A DNA stretch of 64,000 bases from Erpobdella octoculata (GCA_963978895.1 OZ022242.1:31479967-31543966); one strand, 5' to 3'; numbered from the stretch's first letter, positions 10,033 through 25,229 are shown. Program-made: numbers and translations. Notes: generated from the letters alone by a model not told the origin.

Positions 10033-13000
10033 TGATTTTCCTGCAGCAGGAGATACAATTGCATGGAAAAAGTTGGACGAAACACTCTCAAAACTTCTCA
10101 AAACACGTTCAAGAAATTCATCAAATTTCAGTATGAATGACTTCACTGATGTTATTTACGAAAAAAAAAACAAAAAAAACAAAAAAAAAAGCATTGAATT
10201 GTTTGGTGTGAAACAAAAACGTCAGGTTCGAAACAATGAAGGCATGATTTCTAGACGACAAAGAGAAATCAATCAACTGAAGAGAGAAAAGAAACTGTTA
10301 TGAAAGCGGTGGAAAAGAGCCCAGGAAAATGAAAAAGCTGGTCTCGCAGAGCTGCGGCAGAGTTTGGGGCGTCGTTTGTCTGCCCTAATGAAGGCCGAGC
10401 GTTTTTGGATAAAGAAAAGAGATCAGAGAAATGCCAGGTTTCAGTTCATCAAAGACCCATTCAAATATGGAAGAAATTTACTGGACCCACCCAAGTCAGG
10501 AACGCTTCAAGCAGACAAAGCAACGCTCGATGAATATTTTCGGTCCGCATTCCGTGACCCGCGTGGAGATCAGCAGTTAGAAGGAAAAGAACCGATCTTC
10601 CAGAAATCCCACTTCCAAACTTTTCTTTCAGAGAAGGCATGATTTCGTTACTCGAAGTTACTCAATTTCTCTACAGAACAAGAAACAGATCTGCTCCTGG
10701 ACCAAATGGGGTGCCATATCTCGTCTACAAAAAATGCCCAGAAGTATTGAGATTATTGCATTCTCTACTTGTGGCTCTTGGGAAAGAAGAAGAATTGAAA
10801 GCGAATGGCAAAGAGCAGAAGGTATCTTTATTCCGAAAGAAAAAGACTCGAAGGAAATACATCAGTTCCGCCCAATTTCATTGTTAAACGTCGAGGGAAA
10901 GATATTTTTTGCTGTCCTTGCTCGGAGACTGACAAGCTATGTAATTCAAAACAATTACATCGACAGGTCTGTTCAGAAGGGAGGAGTGCCAGGAGTACCA
11001 GGATGCATCGAACATTCGTCAGTGATCTGGGAAGCATTGAAAAGAGCTAAAGAAAATCGTCTCAGCTTGCACATTGTCTGGTTAGACTTTGCCAATGCTT
11101 ATGGAGCTGTTCGTCACCAAATGTTGTGGAGAACTCTCAGATCGCATCATGTTCCAAATTTTGTGATAGAAATGTTGCAACAGTATTTCGGACATTTCAA
11201 ATTGAGGTTGTCTACGTCCTCCTGTTCAACAGAATGGTTCCAGTTAGAGGTTGGCATAGCAATGGGCTGCTCAATTTCACCCATTCTCTTCGTATTAGCG
11301 ATGCAGCTGCTTCTGAATGCAGTGGGTTCTCGCGTGGAAGAAGCTTACGTTGGCAAAGGTATCTTGATGCCATCGGTGAAGGCCTTCATGGATGATACAA
11401 CTTTGGTTCTAAACAAATGTATCTCAATGCGACGAGCTCTTGATGCATTCAGCGGGCTGCTATCATGGTGCGGCATGAGTTTCAAGGCAACCAAGTCAAA
11501 AAGCTTATCTCTGCGACGAGGCAAGATCGACGACAACGTGACGTTTTCAGTTGCTGGCAACAGGATCCCAACATTGAGAGAAGAACCGGTTAAGAGCCTG
11601 GGAAGGTGGTATGACGATTCGCTTAACGACACTGGACGGTGTTCTGAGGTTCTTCGATCGGCATTTGAAGATATGAAGAAAATTGATGCGGCCCCACTCC
11701 AGAGCAGGTTCAAATTGTGGTTGCTTCAGTTTGTTCTATTATCGAGATTGCTTTGGCCTCTATCAATGTATGAGATGAGCTTACCATTGGTAGAAAAGCT
11801 AGAAAGGAGGATGAATAAATTTACAAGGAAATGGTTGGGTCTGCCTCCGGGATTTTCTTCGGTAGCTTTGTACAGCAAGACTGCCAAACTGAGGTTGCCA
11901 CTGAAGTCTTTGGTTGAGGAGTTTAAGATGAACAAGATCCGTACGCAACTAATGCTGGATAACTCTTCGGATCAAAGAATTGTAGAGATGGGACCTCTTG
12001 TAAAGTCCGGAAAGAAATAGGTAGCCAGAAAGGAGATCGCAGAAGCTGAAGCCTCTTTACGTTGGACAGAAAGAGTTGGTGCAGTTCAACAGGACAAACG
12101 GGGTCTCGGGTCAACCCATCGAATTTGGTGGTCAAAAGCCAGCACCAGTGAACGAACAAGTCTGGTCATTCAGGAAAAAAAGAAAGCTATCGAGTCCCAG
12201 AGAATGATTAAGTTTGTTCAGTTATCTCAACAAGGAGACTGGACGACATGGGAAAATGCTGTTCAGCGTTCACTTTCTTGGAAAGACATTTGGCAATACA
12301 CACCACTACGTTTGTCTTTTTTGATTAGATCTGTTTATGATCAACTGCCGTCATCCAGCAATCTTCGAAGATGGAAGTTGAAAGACGATGATTCATGCAT
12401 GTTATGCGGGCAATCGGAGACTCTCATTCACGTTCTTTCCTGTTGTTCGTTTTCACTTTCACACGGGAGGTACACTTGGCGTCATAACCAAGTACTCCGA
12501 AAATTGCTTGACTTCGTCAAAGAAGCGTGTAAGAAAGCAAAGACAAGAGGAATACAGCAGAAAAGGAAAATCTACTTTTTGAGAGAAGGCAATCTGAAGT
12601 TCCACAGGTTCAGATCTACAAGAGACTTTGAATGTGTGATGGGTGCTGCCGACGATTGGTCGGTTTCGGCTGATTTGGATGGCGAAAGAAAATTTCCAGA
12701 AGCCGTGAGATCTAGCGGCTTAAAGCCGGATATAATTGTATATTCTGACTTGGCCAAGACAATGTTCCTGATTGAACTCTCTGTGCCATGGGAAAGTAAC
12801 ATGGAATCTAGCAATATTTTCAAAGAGGAGAGATATAGGGATTTAGCATGTGATTTGAATGCCAAAGGGTTCAGGACTGAAATTTTTGCAGTCGAGGTTG
12901 GCGTTCGAGGGTTGGTTAGCAGCTCAATGTTAAAACTGCTGAAAGCTCTTGGTTTTTCAAACCGAGAAAAAACTCGAGCCATCAAGGAGATCTCCCAGAC

Positions 13001-13076
13001 AGCTGAAGCTGCATCTTTTTGGATTTTCGCTAATAGAAAAAAGAAAGCGCTACAAGATGAACACGAAATGGTTTAG
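10033..13076 (+). pseudogene. Reverse transcriptase / restriction-like endonuclease polyprotein, broken
   Basis: Domains in order: a lysine-rich N-terminal stretch (10033-10640); a finger region with SAPGPNGVPY (about 10690); palm motifs FRPISLLNVEGK, DFANAYGAV and the catalytic FMDDTTL (about 11385); thumb to about 12000; a zinc knuckle C-x2-C-x8-H-x4-C (about 12394-12444); and an endonuclease block PDIIVYSD...IELSVPWE (about 12726-12792). Breaks: a TGA at 10301, a frameshift near 10637, another near 10780 and an in-frame TAG at 12018. The breaks make it inactive; the key RT aspartates are retained. Confidence 0.85.
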
Positions 13077-13218
13077 CCTTGTTTACATTGGGCGATAATC
13101 GTTCCGGCGATTTCAAGTTTTGTTTCGAACAGTTTTCTGCTGAACTTTGAATTTTCGTGTTTCAAGTTAGGAATTTGGAAATTTTTCTCGCCGAAGGGCG
13201 TCCGCCTGATCAACGGAC

Positions 13219-13334
13219 GTGGGCCCACCTCTCTCTTAAAAGCGTCAAGAAGTTTAAGGGCCGAAACGCTAAAAATGTGGGCCCACCTCTCTCTTAAAAG
13301 CGTCAAGAAGTTTAAGGGCCGAAACGCTAAAAAT
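13219..13334. repeat. Perfect 58-bp tandem duplication in the retrotransposon 3' region
   Basis: The units 13219-13276 and 13277-13334 are identical and each contains the palindrome GTGGGCCCAC. Identity of the copies indicates a recent duplication. Confidence 0.95.
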
Positions 13335-13385
13335 GAGAGGTTCTTCTTCTGAAGACCTTCGGCGACGAAAGCTCGCAAAGAGTTA

Positions 13386-13469
13386 AAACACACACATACA
13401 TATATACATACATACATACATACATACATACATACATACATACATACATACATACATACATACATACAT

Positions 13470-13520
<51 letters not shown>

Positions 13521-13566
13521 TACATACATACATACATACATACATACACACATACACACATACACA
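13386..13566. repeat. (CATA)n / (CA)n microsatellite, right flank of the retrotransposon
   Basis: CATA repeats, a pure CA stretch (about 13487-13516), then CATA again. It matches the left flank (9058-10031) in motif and phase type. Confidence 0.95.
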
Positions 13567-14043
13567 TCTCTAGGTAATGGCCTGCTACCAAGTTCTCTGC
13601 GTGGATAAATCAACTAAAACTAGCTTATTTTTTCAGGGCTTATTTTTATCAGCATCTAAAAACAGTAACTAAATGTGTTTGTGTTGTTCTTTTATTGTTC
13701 TTCATTTGGTTATAGCATGTAACATATTAAGAAATAGTTAATACCAACCCATACCCGCCCATACCGCTGTTTGTAAAACTGATAGAGCGCGTGAATTGGG
13801 CATGAGAGTCTGGCAGTTTGATACCTGCGCGATGACTATTCTAATTTTTAAAAACTTATCACAAATTTGCATGCTCATTACAAAATTACAACTTACTAAA
13901 CAATTTAACTTTATTTATCCGATTAGTTTTAGAGTCATCAAACAAAACCTGTTTTTGCTTGAACAAAAGTACGCCAAATAATTTAAATATCATCAAGCAA
14001 CTCTTTCAGCTATTGTATTTGCATAACGATTCCCAACGACTCC
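13567..14043. other. No gene seen; degraded tRNA-like piece near 13780
   Basis: AT-rich sequence. GATAGAGCGCG and GGCAGTTTGATACCTGC near 13780-13825 resemble A- and B-box remnants of a tRNA or SINE but do not fold as a full tRNA. Confidence 0.4.
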
Positions 14044-14089
14044 ATTCTACCATGGATTTCTTAATATATTAAGAAGTCCATGATTCTAC
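14044..14089. repeat. 32-bp near-palindrome with 7-bp flanking direct repeats
   Basis: The palindrome at 14051-14082 starts CATGGATTTCTTAATA and is its own reverse complement except for one pair. It is flanked by ATTCTAC at 14044-14050 and 14083-14089. It is similar in length and sequence to the one at 20541-20572. Confidence 0.85.
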
Positions 14090-14260
14090 TTATGATTTTA
14101 TTATTTTGTTCAAGTGGATAGCCTGAAGTTCTACGACTCGGTTTTCCCCATAGGAACCAATCAGGCGTTGTGGCATCTCATTAATTATTAATGTGTCCCA
14201 GCACCTAGTGTAAAAAATAAATTCGCATCCCGCTCCCGTTCCCGCTCGCGCTCAATTTTT

Positions 14261-14510
14261 TTTACAATCTTTTATTTAGGTTATAATCCCTGTTTGTGTG
14301 TGTGTGTGTGTGTGGCTTTCTATGTACGCAAATCTTGCAAGTAACATTTAACCAACTTTTTGACTAGCTAGGTAGCTGAAACTTTCAGCATAGCTTTAGA
14401 TTGGATGACAATACATGATTTAATTTAAAAAAAATTAAGTTGAACATTTTTCATATTTCTAAATCGAGTGTATTTGAATTAAAAGTTTGTGTTGAAAAAC
14501 TCGTTTTTTC
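14261..14510. repeat. Dispersed repeat family D, copy 1
   Basis: About 250 bp shared with 19993-20227 (same strand), 31541-31698 and 37613-37862 (opposite strand). Common blocks include GGCTTTCT, CAAATCTTGCAAGTAA and AACTCGTTTTTTCC. There is no coding and no clear terminal repeats. Confidence 0.8.
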
Positions 14511-14700
14511 CAGTGATGGGCAGTAGTTAACTACTTTTAACTACTTTAGTAGTTAACTACTAGTTTAACTACATGGGAGTAGTTAAGGTAAAAAGTTTAA
14601 CTACCTGAAAGTAACGGTAGCCAAAGAATAGCTTAACTACTTTTTAAAGTTGTTAACTACAATTAGTTTAACTACCTAAAAGTAGTTAAAGTCTAAAAAC
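14511..14700. mobile_element. End of a hAT-like element rich in GTAGTTAACTAC
   Basis: It begins CAGTGATGGGCAGTAG, a common hAT-type terminus, and continues with repeated AGTTAACTAC palindromes. The opposite end was not found, so it is truncated or diverged. 14700-15248 is AT-rich with nothing recognisable. Confidence 0.45.
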
Positions 14701-15247
14701 ATTAAATCAGCCTGTATAATACCTATTTTACGCAAAGATCTGACAATACTGAAAATTTATTTATTTAAAGTGTCTTGTTTAGTCTTTGCTGTTCGATCTT
14801 TGCAAGCGTACCTTCAACGAGTTTAACAATTCTTTCGATAATATTTCGCTAAGATGAATACTGCAGTTGTTAGAAAATATTTCAGCAACTCAAACAAAGC
14901 TTAAATCTGAAAAAGAAGGAGAGAAGAAATTTTCGGCATCGTGTACAATTTGATAAATTATGGAATAAACGTGAAATATTTCAGATCGATCGAAATACGG
15001 GTTCACTTCAACAATTTATAAAAAAAATTGTGCCTTTCAATGAAATAAACAAAGGCATTTGTATATTTATATTACATTCGATAGAGCAGACAATTTTATA
15101 GGAATGAATAGTGACGCAGCGAATATTATAGAATAGATTTTTTATAGAAGTTATGGAGCCATTTGAAATTGTCCAATAATTTGGAAAATTTAACAAAAAA
15201 CATCGTTTTTAAGTTAACGACAAATATATACACAAAATTTCAGTTTT

Positions 15248-15431
<184 letters not shown>

Positions 15432-15850
15432 ATATTCAACATCTGGCTCTTTTTCTTCTGCACGTTTGCAGTGCTTACACTCCGAGTTGCATGGTCGGGG
15501 TGATAAGGAATCCGCATTCTTGTGCAGTAATCCTTTCCGGTGCTGGGTTTTGAAGTCTGCAACCTTTCCATCCATCTAGCGATTTGACTCTCTGGGCTTT
15601 TGGACAGTTGTTCATATAGATACTTGTGGAAGTGTTTGATGGCATTTACTACCGCCAGCAGCTCGCGTCTTGGGACACAGTAGTTTTTCTCGGCTTTTAA
15701 CAGGGTTCTGCTATAATAAGAGATCACATTTTCCATTCCATCTATCTTCTGTGACAAAACTGCACCTTTCCCCGTATTGCTTGCATCAGTGTCCAGCAGA
15801 AACGTTACACCAGGAACAGGGTATGCGAGTACTGGAGAACTTAAACATAT
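15432..15850 (-). pseudogene. Gypsy RNase H fragment
   Basis: The minus strand encodes an RNase H segment with the pattern [23 protein letters not shown] and FHKYLY, followed by [10 protein letters not shown], typical of Gypsy pol. Residues that normally separate these blocks are missing, indicating an internal deletion. There are no LTRs; it is flanked on both sides by (TA)n. Confidence 0.8.
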
Positions 15851-15867
15851 TTGAGTTTTATATATAT

Positions 15868-18937
<3,070 letters not shown>

Positions 18938-18970
18938 GTATGTATGTATGTATGTATGTATGTATGTATG
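18938..18970. repeat. (GTAT)n microsatellite
   Basis: A short TATG array directly following the hAT right end. Confidence 0.9.
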
Positions 18971-19001
18971 CGTAAAATAATATATAATTAGATTTAAACA
19001 A

Positions 19002-19030
19002 ATCCGTCATTTTTGACGGGCTATTTCTAG
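19002..19030 (+). mobile_element. Helitron family B 3' terminus
   Basis: CCGTCATTTTTGACGG forms a perfect hairpin (6-bp stem) followed by GCTATTTCTAG and T, the hallmark of a Helitron 3' end. The same end occurs at 21800-21826 and, reversed and mutated, at 49557-49585. The 5' limit of this copy is unclear. Confidence 0.7.
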
Positions 19031-19659
19031 TAAATATATATTATACATATAAGCCAAAAAATAAGTTTAAAAAATGTATTTTTTTCCTTTTTATCTGAGT
19101 CAACGAACTAAAATGTTTAAATCTAAAACAATCGAAAAGTGGGTGATTTTTCGTTTCTAAGATTTGATCACACCAGACAAACAAACCAACAAACTAACAG
19201 AGAGATGAGTGAAGTTAAATAAAAGCAATTGAATAAAAAGAGCGTTTAGCAAAAGTGTTTGTGAGTTTAGCGCTTGTAGTTTTAGCAAGAAAAACTATTT
19301 GTTCCGATTATTATCGGTGTGATAAATAAAATATCCTACACTTTATTAAAAAATTTTCAAAAACGTTAATTTAAAACACTTAAAACAAAGTATAAAGCTT
19401 TCTTCGGTTCCAATTGGCGACACGCAACTAATTAAGACAACTACTGGTCCTGTCCTCAAATTTATATATTGATTTATTTAATTTTTATTGTATAGGCTTA
19501 ATCTTTTGTTTTAAAAAAATACCATAGAACCATAAATATATAACTATGCATAGAACGCCGTTAACTTGAGTTTAGGCGACATAAAATCGTTCCTTTGCAC
19601 GGTTATCTTGCTTATTGCTTATTAATAAGATCATTCAACGAACTTACAATCTGCAGCCA
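19031..19659. other. No gene seen
   Basis: AT-rich sequence of unknown origin; parts of its right side (19600 onward) resemble 21840-21910. Confidence 0.5.
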
Positions 19660-19735
19660 AACAAGTCAGGACATGTTCTTTTATATATGTAGATTAATAA
19701 AATCATTCAACAAACTTACAATCTGCAGCCAAACA
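19620..19735. repeat. Direct repeat bracketing a Helitron-like end
   Basis: Two near-identical copies of about 45 bp (ATCATTCAAC...CAGCCAAACAAGT) surround GTCAGGACATGTTC and TTTATATATGTAGA (19666-19693), which matches the terminus of the element at 2364-3989. Confidence 0.7.
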
Positions 19736-19823
19736 AGTAAATAAATATTGTTTGTTTTTATTAGCCGTTATACAAGTTTTCAAAATTTAGTTTTTGGTAA
19801 TCCTATATTATAGCGCGCACACC

Positions 19824-19826
<3 letters not shown>

Positions 19827-19887
<61 letters not shown>
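19827..19887. repeat. (TA)n microsatellite
   Basis: A pure TA array. Confidence 0.97.
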
Positions 19888-19888
<1 letters not shown>

Positions 19889-19992
19889 CGTACTTAAGGA
19901 TAATATATTCATTGATACAACATTCGTTGAACGTAACGCCCATTTCGAATTTAACAATTTCTTTCCAAGTTTTTTAATTTCAGTTATTATTA

Positions 19993-20227
19993 CCAACTTT
20001 AATTTAGGTTACAATCTTTGTTTGTGTGTGTGGCTTTCTCTGCGCGCAAATCTTGCAAGTAAAATTTAACCAGCTTTTTGACTAGCTATGAAGCTGAAAC
20101 TTTCAACATAGCTTTATATTGGATGACAATACATAATTCAATTAAAAAAACTTAATTTGAACATCTTTTGATTTCTAAATTTAGTGTATTTGAAATTAAA
20201 GTTTGTGTTAAAAAACTCGTTTTTTCC
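19993..20227. repeat. Dispersed repeat family D, copy 2
   Basis: Same strand as copy 1 at 14261-14510, with scattered differences throughout. Confidence 0.8.
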
Positions 20228-20399
20228 TTTAGATGTTTTTGTTTTTATCAAACTTTCAGATATTAAATAAAGAACGTTTTCTTTCTCTACCATTATTAAA
20301 TGCTTCAAATGGTTCAATCAAATTAAAATCATTAAATTTCATGCCATGAAATCGTATGACAGCTTCAATATCTATAGGGATGTTTTTTAAACAATAAAT

Positions 20400-20530
20400 C
20401 CAGCATTATATTTTATGCAATCAGATAATCTCTTGCATAATAAGCTTAGGAAAAGCTGTTTGGATCTTTAGGACTGACAGTGTACAATTGCATAAAAACT
20501 TTTATTACACGCAATCGGATAACAAGTGAC
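20400..20530. repeat. Helitron family B internal fragment
   Basis: The block GTACAATTGCATAA, CTTTTATTACACGCAATCGG and GGATCTTTAGGACTGA matches the reverse complement of 21635-21725. Related pieces are at 24721-24760, 43600-43715 and 49615-49660. Confidence 0.65.
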
Positions 20531-20533
20531 AAG

Positions 20534-20579
20534 GGCTACTCAAGGATATCTTGATATACCAAGATATCCTTGGGCTACT
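20534..20579. repeat. 32-bp near-palindrome with 7-bp flanking direct repeats
   Basis: The palindrome at 20541-20572 has perfect 13-bp arms CAAGGATATCTTG / CAAGATATCCTTG around ATATAC. It is flanked by GGCTACT at 20534-20540 and 20573-20579. Confidence 0.88.
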
Positions 20580-21539
20580 ATACTAAACAAACGTGAGTTG
20601 ACACGATCACGCCAATTAAATAAATAAGTAAATAAATAACTCATTATTAAGTTGAACAAGTATTATTGGACTCAGTTCAGTGTGATAAGCACCACCTTTA
20701 AGTCAATTACGTAAAGGAGCCTAATATTGGATTGAAATTTTTTTCTGGACTCTTTGGTTCAAATCCGTTTGTTCATTTCACAAAAATATAATGTTAAGAT
20801 AATCGCTAATGCAATTTAAATAAACCAAATTTAATGCCCGAGTCCCCGTGTTATTTGTTTGGAAGTTTGATAAGCACCACGATCACCGTGGCAAAAGCTG
20901 CGATCACTGGAAATTGGCGACGCCACTTATGGTAAAAGCAATTATCTAAAAAATTATTCGCTGGTTGGTGCTGAATGAATATTTCAAGTTCCAAGATATA
21001 CGAATAGCATAAAACAAGATATCCTCAGTACCAGTATTTATCAAATAAATTTATCACTTTTGTCACAGAAGAAATCAGCAGAGGAGTCAGACTCACGTGA
21101 TCTACAATCTATTTTGATCTCTCTTGTTCTTTCCACTTTCACTATTGAAGTGCCTAAAAATGCCGTTCTATCCATGCGCTAGAAGGTTTTTCAAATACTT
21201 GGAAAAATAATTCTAATTGTTCTTTTCTTCGGCAAGTAAATTAATTTAACTAATTCTATAAACTACCGCATAATGAGAACTTAATACTTTCGGTAGCGCC
21301 AAATTTAGACACAAATAGATGTACTGCAACTAAACAAGTTGCAAATTTTTAGAAAAAAAATAAATTTTTTAAACTTTTTAAAATTTTGAAATTTTTTACT
21401 ATTTAAATATTTTTTCTATCAATTGCTTTAATGTAGTTATTAAGATTGTCAGTCGCGTATAGTTCATAATTTTTTGATTCGAGGTATACGTGCCTTACGT
21501 ACTGCAAGCCATCTTCACATAATTTATTATATCGGTATT
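20580..21539. other. No gene seen
   Basis: AT-rich sequence with no convincing coding or element ends. Confidence 0.5.
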
Positions 21540-21826
21540 TCGGTATGTATGTATGTATGTATGTTAGCAATTTCGCATAACGCAGTTGCTAAAATTAGTG
21601 CGCGCAGGCGTGTCATAAAAGTTATCACGCATTGTACAGTATCAGTCCTAAAGATCGAAAACGTTTTCCTTAAACTTATTATGCAAGAAGTTATCCGATT
21701 GCGTGTAATAAAAGTTATTACCAATTGTGTATTATGTACACTAAAAATCAAAAGAGGTAGCAATAGAAAAGTAATGAAAAATGAGATTTTTAAAAAATCC
21801 GTCATTTTTGACTGGCTATCTCTAGT
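21540..21826 (+). mobile_element. Helitron family B, non-autonomous copy
   Basis: A (TATG)n run is followed by TTAGCAATTTCGCATAACG. The copy ends with the hairpin CCGTCATTTTTGACTGG and CTCTAG|T. The copy at 49557-49800 is the reverse orientation of the same layout. Confidence 0.65.
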
Positions 21827-22254
21827 ATAGTAAATAAAATTGTTGCTTGCTTTTATTAGCCGTTATACAAGTTTTTAAAATTTAGTTTTTGGTAATCTCA
21901 TAGTATAGCGTCCTTGGCCGATTTCAATACCGAAAACAGGGAATTGACGCGTTCATATAATCAACAACAGAATACCATTAAAACGCATTAAAAAGAATAT
22001 TTTGACAGAAAAACTCTTTAAAAGTCACTTTGAAGAAATATACTTAGCAGTTGAGTGCCTATACGCGAAGTGATACAGTTATAAACACAAGTGCGATGAA
22101 AAGTAATGATAAGCAATTAGTGAAATAAATGTAAATATAAATATTAGTTAGTTTCAAGATTTATCAAATAAAATGGTTGATATAGCATGCACCTAGTATT
22201 TTCAAAGTAGCGCTATCCAGGCATGAATACTGATTTTTATAAAAATCATTATTT

Positions 22255-22420
22255 CTATTATTTTTCTAGATTCTTCTTAAAAAATAAAAAGATACGTGTT
22301 TCACCATTTTTTTAAAAAGTTGGTTTCCAGGACCTCAAATGGGGGGTGGAAAATAGGGTTATTTGTTTTTTAGAATAACTGCTACTGCTACTCAAAAACT
22401 GTAAATCAGGCAGTTTCATA
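22255..22420. repeat. Fragment of the 157-bp repeat found in the 2.4-4.0 kb Helitron
   Basis: It contains GGTTTCCAGGACCTCAAATG and GGTGGAAAATAGGGTTATTT, reverse complements of the units at 2870-3720. Flanking sequence 21840-22254 and 22421-22884 shows no gene. Confidence 0.75.
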
Positions 22421-22884
22421 CGGCCCACCACCGAGTTTGGAAAAAACATTTTTTACAACATTGTTGGGGCATGTCGATTGCTTGCGCAAGAAGCTTTTTC
22501 TACAATGCTTTTATCTACTCGTCGTCTCTGTTTCTCTGTCTGTTTCAAATCTTGCAATCAATTTTTGAGTCACTTCCTGATGATAGATTTTTTTCAAATT
22601 TTGCATACATGCTCAAAATAGAAGACAAAGCAATATTCAATTATTAGTTTTACAATAAGTCAATTAATTTAGTTAATTTTAATTAATTTCATTTTTATAT
22701 GGGAAGAAAAAATTATAATTATTATAAATTATAAATTATTATAAATAATATAAATTATAAATTATAAATTATTATAAAATTATAAATAATTATAAGAAAA
22801 AATTGATTGCAAAATTTGTGTTTTAATTACATATAAAAGCATTGGGTTTTAAAAATTCGTTTTTAATTTACTTGTTTTATAATA

Positions 22885-22990
22885 GTTTATAGTCCTTTAC
22901 ACAAGGTGTTTTGAAACTCTAATGGCTGTATGTAGGAAGAACTTAAGTACTTCCTGTCGTGGATCAGAATTTGATGGATGGTTTTATTTT
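22885..22990 (-). repeat. Short interspersed retroposon family S2, fragment
   Basis: The reverse complement matches the poly(A)-tailed insert at 63480-63644 over GATCCACGAC, GGAAGTACTTA and GTGTAAAGGACTATAAAC. Confidence 0.75.
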
Positions 22991-23118
22991 GACAAAGATT
23001 ATATTCTGATTCCAGAGTTAAGATTTTTTGGATTTATTCAGTTTATTTACTACTACAAACGTTGTCATTGTTAACATTATATTCAGCATTTGGATACAAA
23101 ACTAGCCACGGTAAAAAC

Positions 23119-24505
23119 TAGGGATGTCACGGGTACCCGAACCCGAACCCGAGTTCGGTACTACCCGGTCTTTTTCTGATACCCGAACCCGAACTCGAAC
23201 CCGAAAGTGTGAAAATTTGGTACCCGAACCCGAACCCGAAAATGTGAAAACTTGATACCCGAACCCGAACCCGAACCCGAAAATGAGAAAACTTGATACC
23301 CGAACCCGAACTCGAACCCGAAAATGTGAAAACTTGATACCCGAACCCGAACTCGAACCCGAAAATTTATAAGCCTAATACCCGAACTCGGAGTTGTGAA
23401 CAAATAAATCTTTATAAAAGCTGTGTCTTAGAGATTAATAAATTACAAGTTTTGTTGACGTAACATATTATACTAATCGCGAGCGTAGAAGTTTTGTATT
23501 ATCACCTTTGCGTAACAAATAACACAAATACGTCATTTTATTAGTGATTGTGTAAACTAAACCGCTAATCCGTTTGATTATAATCAGGCCGGACCGAGCC
23601 GCGAACGAACTAAAATAATTAAGCCTCCTTCGGTCGAAGAAATCGCGGAAAGCCATGACTCTAAACTTTTTACTTCAGTTATATAACCTTATATTTATTC
23701 ATTCATATACTCAAAGTTTTTCTGATATAACAAAGACCCTTTGTTATAAAGATAATCTTGCATAATCCTAAACTTTAACTGGCAAAGTCTATAAATGATC
23801 TATGCGCCACAGTTATTTTATTGGCAAATGTGTAAGCTAGGACACTAATCCGCCTGATTACCCGACCGGACCGAGCCGCGAAAAAATTAATAAATTACAA
23901 TAATATAAGAGGTAACGTATTATGCTAATCGCAAGCCCTGCAAGTTTTGTATTATCACCTTTGCGTAACAAATAACACAAATAGTTCATTTTATTGGTGA
24001 GTGTGTAAACTAGACCACTAATCCGCATTATTATCTGGCCGGACCGAGCCACGAACGAACTAAAATAATTAAGCCTCCTTCGGCCAAAGAAATCACATTA
24101 TTTGGAAAGCTAAAAAAATTAACTTGTTAGAGTTTATTCAATACGTGTAATGTCCAATGGATGAATTGATCGCTCTCGTTTGTATATGTATATACACTAA
24201 GTAAATTTAAAATAATTCCAGGAATTTGAAATCATAAACCAGTACCCGAACCCGAACCCGAACCCGAACCCGGTTTTTGGAAAACTACAAACCCGAACCC
24301 GAACCCGAACCCGAAAACCTGAGTTTCACATACCCGAACCCGAACCCGAAAACTCGAGTTTTACAAACCCGAACCCGAACCCGAACCCGAAAACTCTAGT
24401 TTCACAAACCCGAACCCGAACTCGAACCCGAAAACTCTAGTTTCACAAACCCGAACCCGAACCCGAACCCGAAAACTCCAAAAAGTACTACCCGTGACAT
24501 CCCTA
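23119..24505. mobile_element. Non-autonomous hAT with TTCGGG subterminal repeats
   Basis: Terminal repeats TAGGGATGTCACGGGTA/TACCCGTGACATCCCTA are flanked by a perfect 8-bp duplication GTAAAAAC (23111-23118, 24506-24513). CCCGAA hexamer arrays fill 23135-23395 and 24240-24490. The centre has three related blocks carrying ACTAATCCGC and GGACCGAGCCGCGAA. There is no transposase. It is related to 16032-18937. Confidence 0.95.
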
Positions 24506-24611
24506 GTAAAAACTAACAAGTCAACGCTCATATTACTTTTCATCATTTCACTCTTTTCTGCGTGATGAAGTTCATTATGAGAAATGGAACCTTTTGTTTA
24601 GGAGTCCATGC

Positions 24612-24722
24612 TATATACACTCTCAGTCCAAGAGATCAAAAGAAGTGGCGCTGCAATCATTATAATATTTTTCGATTGCAGTGCCACTTTTTTTCATCTC
24701 TAAGACTGGGAGTGTATATAGG
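24612..24722. repeat. 111-bp foldback MITE
   Basis: Arms of about 45 bp are inverted: CTATATACACTCTCAG at the left against CTGGGAGTGTATATAG at the right, continuing through AAGTGGCGCTGCAATC and GATTGCAGTGCCACTT. The loop is about 17 bp. Confidence 0.8.
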
Positions 24723-25229
24723 TACAATTGCATAACTTTTATTACACGCCTGCTAAAAAAGTTGCTAGGCCCGCCAGAGGTCTAAACATTTTCTAGGAGG
24801 CCCACAATAGCAGGAAAGTTGGACAACCTTGCTGTAAGTGATATAGATGTAAAAATTAGTATATTTAGTGATGTGTTAGCAACCGATTTTGTCAAACAGT
24901 TTCTACTGATTTAATCTGTTAATTGTACATAATGATTTGTTTTTGTATTATCTATCTACAAATGCTAATTTTGTTAAGATGCCACAACTTTGAATTTTGC
25001 ATCTAAAAAATATAGCAATTTGGAAGTTATCATGCCACTGTATACGAGTAAATGGTAAATAGAGACATAACGACTGATTTAATCGCAATAGTTTTTATTA
25101 TATAACTCCGTTAATAATTGTGGCATGTGTTTAGAACTAGTACAGATCGTTTTGTTTGTTAATTATCTATTCAAATATATTTAAAAAAATAAAATGCCAC
25201 AATTTTGAATTTTGTATGCATAACACAGG

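Larger units (their letters stand above)
10032..13385 (+). mobile_element. Non-LTR retrotransposon with restriction-like endonuclease, 5'-truncated and decayed
   Basis: A 3.35-kb element has a single reverse-transcriptase gene, a C-terminal CCHC plus PD-type endonuclease and a roughly 300-bp 3' region with a 58-bp tandem duplication. This layout is that of the R2/NeSL/R4/Hero group, not the APE group. It is bounded on both sides by (TACA)n and (CATA)n, so the copy appears to have inserted into a microsatellite. The 5' end is truncated, since only about 90 residues precede the segment leading to the RT. No poly(A) tail is visible. Confidence 0.85.

Noticed and set aside
9018..10303. Long open frames encoding HTYI or MYVC repeats
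   Set aside because: They are translations of the (TACA)n microsatellite in several frames, not genes.
13770..13830. tRNA gene
   Set aside because: Only fragments of A- and B-box-like sequence; no acceptor or anticodon stem can be formed.
23135..24490. Possible interstitial telomere (CCCGAA repeats)
   Set aside because: Arrays sit symmetrically inside hAT termini and recur in all three family members, so they are subterminal transposon repeats.
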